This document shows, piece by piece, positions 52,769 to 60,003 of a stretch of 64,000 nucleotides of DNA. Within the stretch, counting starts at the first letter, position 1. The number at the start of each line of letters is the position of its first letter. The notes under the pieces were generated by a model. That model saw only the letters and a program-made list of their open reading frames with translations, made no database searches and was not told the DNA's origin. The DNA comes from an uncultured Bacteroidia bacterium (lineage in GTDB: Bacteria; Bacteroidota; Bacteroidia; Bacteroidales; F082), in contig CADCGK010000006.1 of assembly GCA_902800965.1 (NCBI GenBank), positions 1 to 64,000 on the forward strand, in the 5' to 3' direction. The position numbers were made by a program, and so were the translations under genes.

Positions 52769-53041
52769 ATGGAAAAGAGAATTGGAACCGTCATTATCTA
52801 TGTCGGTGACCGGCAGTCGGCACCGCAGTTGAACGAGGTGCTGTCGCGTCATGCTGACATCATCATTTGCCGTCAAGGCTTTCCACGAACAAATTACAGT
52901 CTGATTTCTGTGGTCTTCGAAGGGACTACGGATCGCATCGGCTCGCTTACTGGCCAACTGGGCCGTATCGAAGGCATTGAGGTTAAATCCGCCCTGCTGA
53001 AATCCAAAGAGGACTCCTCACTCCTCACTCCCAACTCCTAA
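52769..53041 (+). CDS. TM1266-like iron-only hydrogenase system regulator
   Basis: 90 residues with an ACT-like ferredoxin fold: RIGTVIIYVGDRQSAPQLNEVLSRHADIIICRQGFP and VFEGTTDRIGSLTGQLGRIEGIEVKS. The family accompanies [FeFe]-hydrogenase maturation genes, and hydF and hydG follow directly. Its biochemical role is presumed regulatory and unproven. The last ten residues (EDSSLLTPNS) are encoded by a 7-bp repeat array that also supplies the stop codon, so the native tail after KSALLKSK has probably been overwritten. Confidence 0.88.
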   Translation: MEKRIGTVIIYVGDRQSAPQLNEVLSRHADIIICRQGFPRTNYSLISVVFEGTTDRIGSLTGQLGRIEGIEVKSALLKSKEDSSLLTPNS

Positions 53042-53047
53042 CTCCTC
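53013..53047 (+). repeat. Heptad array spanning a stop codon before hydF
   Basis: Five 7-mers: actcctc, actcctc, actccca, actccta, actcctc. It contains the TAA of the TM1266-like gene and ends 4 nt before the hydF ATG. Same unit as the hairpin arrays at 59058-59126. Confidence 0.7.
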
Positions 53048-53051
53048 ACTT

Positions 53052-54200
53052 ATGTCCCGCGATCTCAAACCCCACATTGGCATCTATGGCCGCACCAACA
53101 GCGGCAAGAGCACCCTTATCAACAAGTTGACGGGTCAGCCTATCGCCATCGTCTCTGATCAAGCCGGCACCACCACCGACCCAGTGAAGAAATCCATCGA
53201 GATTTTCGGCATCGGTCCAGTGGTACTGATCGACACCGCCGGCATCGATGACACCTCCGAACTTGGAAAGCAACGGATGGATAAGACCTATCAGACCCTC
53301 AAGGAGATTGACTGCGCCATCCTCGTCATTGCCGACAACCGATTCGGTGATCCTGAGGAGCAGCTGATAGCTCAGTTCAATGAATATGCTTTGCCTTTCA
53401 TTGTGGTCAATAACCTGTTTGAAGGCATTGTTAAAAGCAATGTCATCAACCTCAACATCCTGAAGGAAGAGCCTCAACCCATCATCGAAGCATTGAAAAA
53501 AGCCATCCCTGAGAGTGCTTACAAGAAATCCTCCATGTTGGGAGGCATCGTCAAACCCAATGATGTGGTGGTGCTCGTCACCCCCATCGACGACGAGGCT
53601 CCTGAAGGCCGCCTTATCCTGCCTCAGGTCATGGCCATCCGCAATGCGCTCGACAACGACTGCATCTGCGTGGTGCTCAAGGAAACCAACCTCCAGCAGT
53701 ATTTCGACACCATGCCTTATCCTGACCTCGTGGTCACCGACTCACAAGCCTTTGCCATGGTGAGCAAGATTGTCCCTGAAGAAGTCAGGCTGACGAGCTT
53801 CAGCATCCTGCTGGCCAGATTGAGAGGCGACTTTGAGAACTACCTGAAAGGCACGCCTCATCTGGCTGAATTGAAAGATGGCGACAAGATCCTGATGCTG
53901 GAATCCTGCACTCACGAAATCAGCTGTGGCGACATCGGACGGGTGAAGCTGCCAGCCTTGATTCGTAAATTCACTGGTAAAAATATCCAATTCGATTATG
54001 TAGCCGGACTGGCACCTATCGATAATATCAACCAATACGCCATGGCCATCCAATGCGGTGGCTGTGTGGCGACAAGAAAACAGCTTTTGAATCGTACCAA
54101 CCTCGCTGTCAAGGCAGGCATTCCCATCTCCAACTATGGCATGGCCATCGCCTATATGACAGGAATCTTTAAAAGAGCAACTGAACAACTGATTAACTGA
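53052..54200 (+). CDS. hydF: [FeFe]-hydrogenase maturation GTPase HydF
   Basis: 382 residues. HydF is the scaffold that carries the 2Fe subcluster precursor and hands it to apo-hydrogenase. The N-terminal GTPase domain has a P-loop GRTNSGKS (residues 13-20), G2/G3 AGTTTDPVKK and DTAG. The C-terminal cluster-binding domain has CTH (ESCTHEISCGD) and QCGGC, matching the CxH...CxxC ligand set. Length is slightly short (400 is common). The last codons (ATEQLIN and stop) lie in an 8-bp repeat array. hydG follows after 21 nt. Confidence 0.95.
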   Translation: MSRDLKPHIGIYGRTNSGKSTLINKLTGQPIAIVSDQAGTTTDPVKKSIEIFGIGPVVLIDTAGIDDTSELGKQRMDKTYQTLKEIDCAILVIADNRFGDPEEQLIAQFNEYALPFIVVNNLFEGIVKSNVINLNILKEEPQPIIEALKKAIPESAYKKSSMLGGIVKPNDVVVLVTPIDDEAPEGRLILPQVMAIRNALDNDCICVVLKETNLQQYFDTMPYPDLVVTDSQAFAMVSKIVPEEVRLTSFSILLARLRGDFENYLKGTPHLAELKDGDKILMLESCTHEISCGDIGRVKLPALIRKFTGKNIQFDYVAGLAPIDNINQYAMAIQCGGCVATRKQLLNRTNLAVKAGIPISNYGMAIAYMTGIFKRATEQLIN

Positions 54201-54210
54201 ACAACTTCAA
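54179..54210 (+). repeat. Octad array spanning the hydF stop codon
   Basis: Units aactgaac, aactgatt, aactgaac, aacttcaa. The hydF TGA is inside the array. Same unit as 28610-28646. Confidence 0.65.
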
Positions 54211-54221
54211 ATTTTTAAGAT

Positions 54222-55676
54222 ATGCAATTCAACCCTGAAAAATGCCGTATCCCGGACGAGCCGAACCGCCCGTTCATCGATTCCCAAGAGATTTGGGACT
54301 TTATCAACAACACCAAGAGCACCCCTGAACGTGTGCATGAGATCATCCAAAAGTCGTTGGACAAGAACCGTCTGACGATGGAAGAGACCGCTGTGCTGGT
54401 CAACACTACCGCCCCTGCGCTGGTTGAGGAGATCAAAGAAGGCGCCCGTGAGCTGAAACGCCGCATTTATGGCAACCGTATCGTGCTGTTTGCTCCCCTC
54501 TATGTGGGCAACTATTGCGTGAACAACTGCAAATACTGCGGTTTCCGTTCCTCTAACAAAGAGCAGGTCAGAACCACTTTGACCGATGAAGAACTCGTCC
54601 GCAACGTGGAGGCTTTGGAAGATGACGGACAGAAACGTCTCATCCTCGTCTATGGCGAGTCGCCGAAGTATTCGCCTGAGTACATTGCCCACACCGTCAA
54701 GGTGACTTACGCTACCAAGAAAGGCAAGGGCAGCATCCGTCGCGTGAATATCAACGCCGCACCTCTGGATGTGGAAGGCTTCCGCACCGTAAAAGAGGCA
54801 GGCATTGGCACTTACCAGATCTTCCAGGAGACCTATTGCCCTGAGATCTACAACGAGTATCACCCCATCAACACCAAGAAGGGCGACTACAACTACCGTT
54901 TGACTGCCATGGACCGTGCCCAGCAGGCCGGCATCGATGATAATGGTCTCGGTATCCTCTTTGGTCTTTATGACTGGCGTTACGAGGTGCTGGCCATGAT
55001 TCGTCACACCAACCACTTGGAAGCTTGTTTCAATGTGGGTCCACATACCATCTCCTTCCCACGTATCAAGGACGCTTCAGGCTTGAACATCGACAAGAAG
55101 TATTTCGTTGACGACGAGACTTTTGAGAAGATCATTGCCATCTTCCGCCTGGCTGTGCCTTACACCGGCATGATCCTCACCGCCCGCGAAGACGCCGAAT
55201 TCCGTGCCCGCGCTATCGAATATGGCATCTCCCAGATCGACGGTGGCACCAACCTGCAGATCGGTGACTACAAATACCATCACGAAGAAGAAGAGAAGAA
55301 CAGCGACAAACAAGAAGACCAGAACTTACATCGTGAGCAGTTCAAGATCGGTGATGACCGTTCCTTGGGCGAGATCATCGACAAGCTGCTGGATCACGAC
55401 TTCATCCCGAGCTTCTGCACTGCCTGCTACCGTTTGGGTCGTACAGGCGAGCATTTCATGGAGTTCAGTGTGCCGGGCTTCATCAAGCGCTACTGCACGC
55501 CGAATGCCATCCTCACCCTCAGCGAGTATCTTGTTGACTATGCCACCCCGGAAGTTGCCGCAAAGGGTTGGAAAACCATCGAGAACAACTTCAAGAATGT
55601 GGATCCGAAGTTTCTTGATGAACTCAAGAGCCGCATTGAGAGAATAAAGAAAGGAGAGAGGGATTTGTATTTTTAA
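54222..55676 (+). CDS. hydG: [FeFe]-hydrogenase maturation tyrosine lyase HydG
   Basis: 484 residues. This radical SAM enzyme cleaves tyrosine to give CO and cyanide for the hydrogenase H-cluster. The SAM cluster motif is CVNNCKYCGF (C99, C103, C106; CX3CX2C). The auxiliary cluster motif CTAC followed by 22 residues and RYC (CX2CX22C) is intact. A charged insertion (HHEEEEKNSDKQEDQN) lies before EQFKIGDDRSLGEII. hydE and a hydrogenase are not in this window. Same operon as hydF. Confidence 0.97.
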   Translation: MQFNPEKCRIPDEPNRPFIDSQEIWDFINNTKSTPERVHEIIQKSLDKNRLTMEETAVLVNTTAPALVEEIKEGARELKRRIYGNRIVLFAPLYVGNYCVNNCKYCGFRSSNKEQVRTTLTDEELVRNVEALEDDGQKRLILVYGESPKYSPEYIAHTVKVTYATKKGKGSIRRVNINAAPLDVEGFRTVKEAGIGTYQIFQETYCPEIYNEYHPINTKKGDYNYRLTAMDRAQQAGIDDNGLGILFGLYDWRYEVLAMIRHTNHLEACFNVGPHTISFPRIKDASGLNIDKKYFVDDETFEKIIAIFRLAVPYTGMILTAREDAEFRARAIEYGISQIDGGTNLQIGDYKYHHEEEEKNSDKQEDQNLHREQFKIGDDRSLGEIIDKLLDHDFIPSFCTACYRLGRTGEHFMEFSVPGFIKRYCTPNAILTLSEYLVDYATPEVAAKGWKTIENNFKNVDPKFLDELKSRIERIKKGERDLYF

Positions 55677-55684
55677 TATCTTTG
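55677..55684 (+). promoter_or_regulatory. -7 box of DPP4-like peptidase gene
   Basis: TATCTTTG followed by CC, directly after the hydG stop and 25 nt before ATG 55710. No convincing -33. Confidence 0.55.
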
Positions 55685-55709
55685 CCACAAATTCCAAAAT
55701 CATCTGACA

Positions 55710-57851
55710 ATGAAAAAAATATTCCTTTTCCTCATCCTTGCCCTGACGTTCACCGCAGGAGCTCAAGAAAAGAAATTCTTCACTCCAGCAGACGCTTCTT
55801 ATAATAATAGGAGCCTCTACGCCCAGCGTCCCAACCAGCTGAAATGGGTCGGCGACCAAGACATCTTAATGAAAGTCGATGGCAAACAGATCGTCACCAT
55901 GACGCCTGGCGGCAAAAAAGAAGCCACCTTTCTGACCCTTGATGAAATCAACGGCTATGTACACGAAGCAGGTCTCGACAGCGTCCGCCGTATTCCCCAG
56001 CTGACCTGGTTGAATGCCCATGAGGCTTATTTCTATGCCATGGGTAAAGACGGTATCGCTTTGAACCGTATGGATGTGAAAGCAAAGAAGGTAGAAAAGC
56101 TGACCACTGTGCCTCAACGTGCCAAGGATCAGAATATCTGTGATAAGACCATGCGTGTTGCCTATACCATTGACAACAACCTTTATGTGGCCGATGGTGA
56201 CAAACAGATCCAAATCACCAACAATCCTGAAGGTGTGGTAGCTGGTCAAAGCGTACACCGTAACGAGTTCGCCATCAACGGCGGCATCTTCTGGTCGCCC
56301 GACGGCTCAAAGTTGGCCTACTATTCCATGGATGAACGCATGGTGACTGATTACCCGCTGGTGGATATCACCGAGCGCATCGCTACGGCCAAACCGATCA
56401 AGTATCCCATGGCCGGCATGACCAGCCATCAGGTGACACTACACATCTATGACATGGCCACGGGCAAAGATATCACCATCAAGACGGGTGAGCCCGTGGA
56501 ACAATACTTGACCGCCATCACATGGAATCCCGACAACAAACGCATCTATATCGGTGTGCTCAACCGTGAGCAAAACCATCTGAGATTCAATGAATACAGC
56601 ACCGTTACGGGTGATTTGATCCAGACCATCTTTGAGGATCGTGACGAACAGTATGTGGAACCTCAGGGTCCGGCTTACTTCTTGCCAAACAATACCGACC
56701 AGTTCATCTGGAAGGCCCAACGTGACGGCTACTATCACCTCTATCTCTATACCATTAGCAAGAAACAGGTGAAGCAACTTACCAAGGGCGACTTCGTCAT
56801 TACCGACTTCAACGGCTTCTCGAAGGACGGCAGCAAGATTTACTACCGTTCCACCGAAGTCAGTCCGCTGGAGCGCCACTGCTACATGATGGACATCAAG
56901 AGCGGTAAAGTCACCAAGCTCACCAAGGAACACGGAACGCACGATGTCCTTCCTTCAAAGAGCGGCAAGTATTTCCTTGACTATTACAGCAGCACCGATG
57001 TGCCTTTCAACGTTGATCTGATGGATAAAAACGGCAAGTTTGTGAGCCGTCTCCATGAGTCGGAAAATCCGCTGAAAGACTACAACATCGGCGAGACCAC
57101 CCTGGGCACGCTGAAGGCTGAAGATGGCCAGACGCTTTATACCCGCCTGATCAAACCTTATAACTTCGATTCTTCCAAGAAATACCCAGTCATCGTTTAT
57201 GTATATGGCGGCCCCCATGCTCAGCTGATTACCGATGATTGGACGGCAGGTGCAGGCATCTACCTGAATTATCTGGCCCAAGAAGGTTTCTTGGTGTTCA
57301 CGCTTGACAACCGTGGCTCCGCCGATCGTGGTGAAGCCTTCGAGCATTGCATCCACCGACAGTGTGGCCAGCTTGAGATGCGCGACCAGATGGTGGGCAT
57401 CGAATGGCTGAAGACCTTGCCTTACGTTGACGCTGAACGTATCGGTTCCGATGGCTGGAGCTATGGCGGCTTCATGTCAACCTCACTGAAGATCAACCAC
57501 CCTGAGGTGTTCAAGGTAAGCGTGGCTGGCGGCCCTGTGCTCGATTGGAAGTATTACGAAATCATGTATGGCGAGCGTTACATGGATACCCCGCAGGAAA
57601 ACCCTGAGGGCTACGAGCTGACCAGCTTGGAGAACAAGACCGACAAGCTGGAAGGCAAGCTGTTGATGATTCATTGCACCACCGACCCCGTGGTGATGTG
57701 GCAGCACAGTCTGGTGTTCGTGGAGAACTGCATCCACAACGGCAAGCTGCTGGATTACTTCGTCTATCCTGGCCATGACCATAATGTCTATGGCATGGAC
57801 CGTGCCCATTTGATCATGAAGATCACGCAGTATTTTAAGGATAATTTATAA
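55710..57851 (+). CDS. S9 family prolyl oligopeptidase (DPP4-like)
   Basis: 713 residues. Signal peptide (1-18, ending TAGA), N-terminal beta-propeller (about 60-480) with the DPP4_N pattern (FSKDGSKIYYRSTEVSPLERHCYMMD), and a C-terminal alpha/beta hydrolase. The nucleophile is S584 in GSDGWSYGG, the acid is in HCTTDPVV, and the His is in YPGHDHNVYGMDRAHL. It releases X-Pro di- or tripeptides in the periplasm. The family in Bacteroidales includes DPP IV and prolyl tripeptidyl peptidase, and the exact specificity cannot be told. Confidence 0.94.
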   Translation: MKKIFLFLILALTFTAGAQEKKFFTPADASYNNRSLYAQRPNQLKWVGDQDILMKVDGKQIVTMTPGGKKEATFLTLDEINGYVHEAGLDSVRRIPQLTWLNAHEAYFYAMGKDGIALNRMDVKAKKVEKLTTVPQRAKDQNICDKTMRVAYTIDNNLYVADGDKQIQITNNPEGVVAGQSVHRNEFAINGGIFWSPDGSKLAYYSMDERMVTDYPLVDITERIATAKPIKYPMAGMTSHQVTLHIYDMATGKDITIKTGEPVEQYLTAITWNPDNKRIYIGVLNREQNHLRFNEYSTVTGDLIQTIFEDRDEQYVEPQGPAYFLPNNTDQFIWKAQRDGYYHLYLYTISKKQVKQLTKGDFVITDFNGFSKDGSKIYYRSTEVSPLERHCYMMDIKSGKVTKLTKEHGTHDVLPSKSGKYFLDYYSSTDVPFNVDLMDKNGKFVSRLHESENPLKDYNIGETTLGTLKAEDGQTLYTRLIKPYNFDSSKKYPVIVYVYGGPHAQLITDDWTAGAGIYLNYLAQEGFLVFTLDNRGSADRGEAFEHCIHRQCGQLEMRDQMVGIEWLKTLPYVDAERIGSDGWSYGGFMSTSLKINHPEVFKVSVAGGPVLDWKYYEIMYGERYMDTPQENPEGYELTSLENKTDKLEGKLLMIHCTTDPVVMWQHSLVFVENCIHNGKLLDYFVYPGHDHNVYGMDRAHLIMKITQYFKDNL

Positions 57852-57855
57852 ATGG

Positions 57856-57881
57856 ATTGCTTCGGCCTAAGGCCTCGCAAT
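57856..57881. repeat. Short palindromic element (attgcttcgg...gcaat)
   Basis: Outer stem ATTGC/GCAAT, inner stem GGCCT/AGGCC, followed by TGACG. It resembles the dispersed gattgcttcg...cgcaatgacg palindromes I know from many bacterial genomes. It lies in the 38-bp gap between convergent genes and may double as a terminator. Confidence 0.55.
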
Positions 57882-57889
57882 GACGATTA

Positions 57890-58390
57890 TCACTTAATAG
57901 CCTGAAGCCTAGCTTTTAGGGATTTCTGGATGCCGTTGGAGGAGTAAGTGGCTCCGCTGACGGCATCCACTTCTTTATTGAGGGCCTCTTTGGCGGTTAA
58001 GCCATTCCAGGAGTTGAGGAAGCCGGCGTTGATGACACGATTCAGGAAATTGGGCGTTTCATCATTGGCTAGCACACGCACCTCGATGATCTTGCCGTCT
58101 TTGTCCATGGCGATCTGTAATGGCGTCGGGCCATTGAATCCTTTGATATCGTCAGAATAAGGCGAGGAGAGTAGCACACAGCCGATGATCTTTCCCGATT
58201 TGTCTTTCACGGCATAGGTAGCGGTCTCGGTCAACTCCACGTAGGCGGCCTTGGGGAAGGCTGTTTGCAGTTCCCTCAGCGTCTCAATGGGAAGGTCTTT
58301 TTCGGTGGGTTTGTAATTGGTGCATTGGGCAAAAGAGAGGGTGGAAAGGGCGATGATCAGCCCTGCAAAGAAGAGTTGTGTTTTTTTCAT
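57890..58390 (-). CDS. Periplasmic FMN-binding domain protein
   Basis: 166 residues from MKKTQLFFAG at 58390. A longer frame from 58450 would run over the promoter. Signal peptide (1-21, ending SFA). FMN-binding domain of the RnfG/NqrC type with the flavinylation-like motif AVSGATYSS near the C-terminus, GFNGPTPLQIAMDKDGKI, and ETPNFLNRVIN. RnfG-type proteins carry covalently bound FMN on Thr in electron transfer to or from the membrane. This stand-alone version has no Rnf neighbours, so its partner is unknown. Confidence 0.88.
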   Translation of the reverse strand: MKKTQLFFAGLIIALSTLSFAQCTNYKPTEKDLPIETLRELQTAFPKAAYVELTETATYAVKDKSGKIIGCVLLSSPYSDDIKGFNGPTPLQIAMDKDGKIIEVRVLANDETPNFLNRVINAGFLNSWNGLTAKEALNKEVDAVSGATYSSNGIQKSLKARLQAIK

Positions 58391-58400
58391 GGCGTTTGAA

Positions 58401-58431
58401 TTTGTTGCAAAGTTACTTTTTTTTATTTTTG
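58401..58431 (+). promoter_or_regulatory. Promoter of udk
   Basis: TTTG (58401-58404), 19-nt spacer, TATTTTTG (58424-58431), 22 nt before ATG 58454. It overlaps the divergent promoter of the FMN-binding gene. Confidence 0.65.
58408..58415 (-). promoter_or_regulatory. -7 box of FMN-binding protein gene
   Basis: Minus-strand TAACTTTG followed by CAAC, 17 nt before ATG 58390. It lies within the spacer of the udk promoter on the other strand. Confidence 0.6.
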
Positions 58432-58453
58432 TGCATTCAAAAAACGCCATAAC

Positions 58454-59062
58454 ATGTTAATCATTGGTATTGCAGGCGGTTCTGGTTCGGGTAAGACCAC
58501 CGTCGTCAAGGAGTTGGTCAAGCAGTTGCCTAACAACTCTGTTTCAGTTATATCCCAAGACGCTTATTATTATGATAATGGCCATCTCTCTCCGGAGGAG
58601 AAGTTGCACATCAACTTCGACCATCCTGATGCCATTGAGTGGCCGTTGATGATCGAGCATCTCGACCGTTTGAAGAAGGGTGAGACCATTCCGATGCCCA
58701 TCTACACCTACGTCACTTGTGCCCGTTCAGAGGAGGTGGTCCATGTGGAGCCCACCGAAGTGATCATCGTGGAAGGCATTCTGGTGCTGAACAACGAGGA
58801 GCTGCGCAAGCGCATGGACATCAAGGTGTTTGTGGATACCGATAGTGATGAGCGCCTGATGCGTATCATCCATCGCGACATTGCCGAGCGTGGTCGCACT
58901 TGGGAGGCGGTGTTGCGGCATTATCAGACTTTCGTGAAGCCCATGCACCTGCAGTTCATCGAGCCCACGAAGCGGTATGCCGACATCATTCTGCCGCAGG
59001 GATCGAGCCCTGTGGTGATTGACATTCTTGCATCCAGAATAAAAATGAACCTGGGAGAGTAG
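58454..59062 (+). CDS. udk: Uridine kinase
   Basis: 202 residues. Phosphorylates uridine and cytidine to their monophosphates (pyrimidine salvage). P-loop GIAGGSGSGKTT at the N-terminus, SQDAYYYD, NFDHPDAIEWPLM and the lid region HRDIAERGRTWEAVLRHY are diagnostic. Length is typical (about 205-210). The stop codon is inside a 27-bp perfect inverted repeat shared with the convergent gene. Confidence 0.96.
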   Translation: MLIIGIAGGSGSGKTTVVKELVKQLPNNSVSVISQDAYYYDNGHLSPEEKLHINFDHPDAIEWPLMIEHLDRLKKGETIPMPIYTYVTCARSEEVVHVEPTEVIIVEGILVLNNEELRKRMDIKVFVDTDSDERLMRIIHRDIAERGRTWEAVLRHYQTFVKPMHLQFIEPTKRYADIILPQGSSPVVIDILASRIKMNLGE

Positions 59063-59126
59063 TTAGGAGTGAGGAGTTAGGAGTGAGGAGTAGCGTAATA
59101 CTCCTAACTCCTCACTCCTAACTACT
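59058..59126. terminator. Perfect 27-bp hairpin built of heptad repeats
   Basis: 59058-59084 is the exact reverse complement of 59100-59126, loop 15 nt. The left arm is made of 7-mers gttagga/gtgagga, the right arm of aactcct/cactcct. It spans both stop codons of the convergent genes and should terminate both. Same unit as the array at 53013. Confidence 0.85.
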
Positions 59127-59949
59127 AATTGAAGAAGGCTTTGCCTTCTTCGGTCAGGTATTTTTCCATTACGCTGTAGGGGAGACTGCATGACGGACGT
59201 CCCGTGCAGCGGTCAGCGATTTCGTGCTCGCCATAGTTGAAATGTACTTCGTTGTACAGGATACAAGGTGCATGAACTTCAGGGAGCCAGAATCCCTGTT
59301 CTTCCAGGTCTTCTGGGTCGAAGAATAGCAGGTCGGAGATATCATCGTCTCCGTAGAGATCCTTGAAGTATTGTTCGAGCAGGGCGTTCATCACGAGCAT
59401 TTCGAGCGACTCGTCTGCTTTGATCATTTGGGCAGTGAATGCCTTTCCGGTGTTGCGGTCGAAGGTGCGGTAGAAGATCTCCACTGCGGCCCTAGGTTGG
59501 CTGTATTCCTCATAAAACGTCTCGAAACTATAGGTGACATAGCGGTCGGTGGCTTCCAGCATTTTGACGGTATAGCCACAGTCGAAGCCTTCCGGATCTT
59601 CATTGAGGCCGGGATCTAAGATGTAGTTCTTGTATTGGTTTACCATTGCTTTCACATCACGAGGATCGCCGTCGTACTCGTCTCCGAAGTTGGAGGCGAA
59701 CCATTGGCAGATGCTGTCGCGGAGTGCTTGGTTTTCGGTGACGGGGATGTCGATCTCGCATTGGAACGAGCCGCGCACCTCGTAGGCGTCTTCACCTTCA
59801 CCTTTGGTGCCGTACAGGCTGTCGCCCTCCACATCGTAGGTCTCCACGGTGAAGGAATCCTGTTTGGGTTCAGGCTTATTGTTCTGTGTGTTGTTGCCGC
59901 AGCCGACGAACAGGGCGATGGCGGCAAGGAGGAGGAGTGATTTTTTCAT
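59125..59949 (-). CDS. DUF3298-like lipoprotein
   Basis: 274 residues with a lipoprotein signal (LFVGC, lipidated C17). The order resembles DUF4163/DUF3298 (RsiV-like) proteins: an N-terminal part with FQCEIDIPVTENQALRDSICQWF, then TYSFETFYEEYSQPRAAVEIFYRTFDRNTGKAFTAQM and the closing PYSVMEKYLTEEGKAFF. These domains are often peptidoglycan-related or anti-sigma sensors; here no membrane anchor or sigma gene is near. Single gene with its own promoter. Confidence 0.85.
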   Translation of the reverse strand: MKKSLLLLAAIALFVGCGNNTQNNKPEPKQDSFTVETYDVEGDSLYGTKGEGEDAYEVRGSFQCEIDIPVTENQALRDSICQWFASNFGDEYDGDPRDVKAMVNQYKNYILDPGLNEDPEGFDCGYTVKMLEATDRYVTYSFETFYEEYSQPRAAVEIFYRTFDRNTGKAFTAQMIKADESLEMLVMNALLEQYFKDLYGDDDISDLLFFDPEDLEEQGFWLPEVHAPCILYNEVHFNYGEHEIADRCTGRPSCSLPYSVMEKYLTEEGKAFFN

Positions 59950-59971
59950 GGTTGAATGATTATTGGATAGG

Positions 59972-60003
59972 CAAAAGTACTAAAAATATTTTACCCTCAT
60001 CAA
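59972..60003 (-). promoter_or_regulatory. Promoter of DUF3298-like lipoprotein
   Basis: Minus strand TTG (60001-60003), 21-nt spacer, TACTTTTG (59972-59979), 22 nt before ATG 59949. The -33 overlaps the sbcC stop codon. Confidence 0.6.

Noticed and set aside
54207..55046. 279-codon minus-strand frame antisense to hydG
   Set aside because: The plus strand encodes HydG with all cluster motifs; the antisense frame is a by-product of its codon use and has no recognisable domain.
58391..58450. Longer N-terminus for the FMN-binding protein (start 58450)
   Set aside because: It would run through the -7 box and bury the signal peptide; ATG 58390 gives a standard signal sequence.
15805..59126. Heptad arrays as CRISPR or minisatellite from simple slippage
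   Set aside because: There are no spacers and units are only 7-8 bp; the unit varies within arrays and the same unit recurs at distant loci, so neither CRISPR nor simple local slippage fits.
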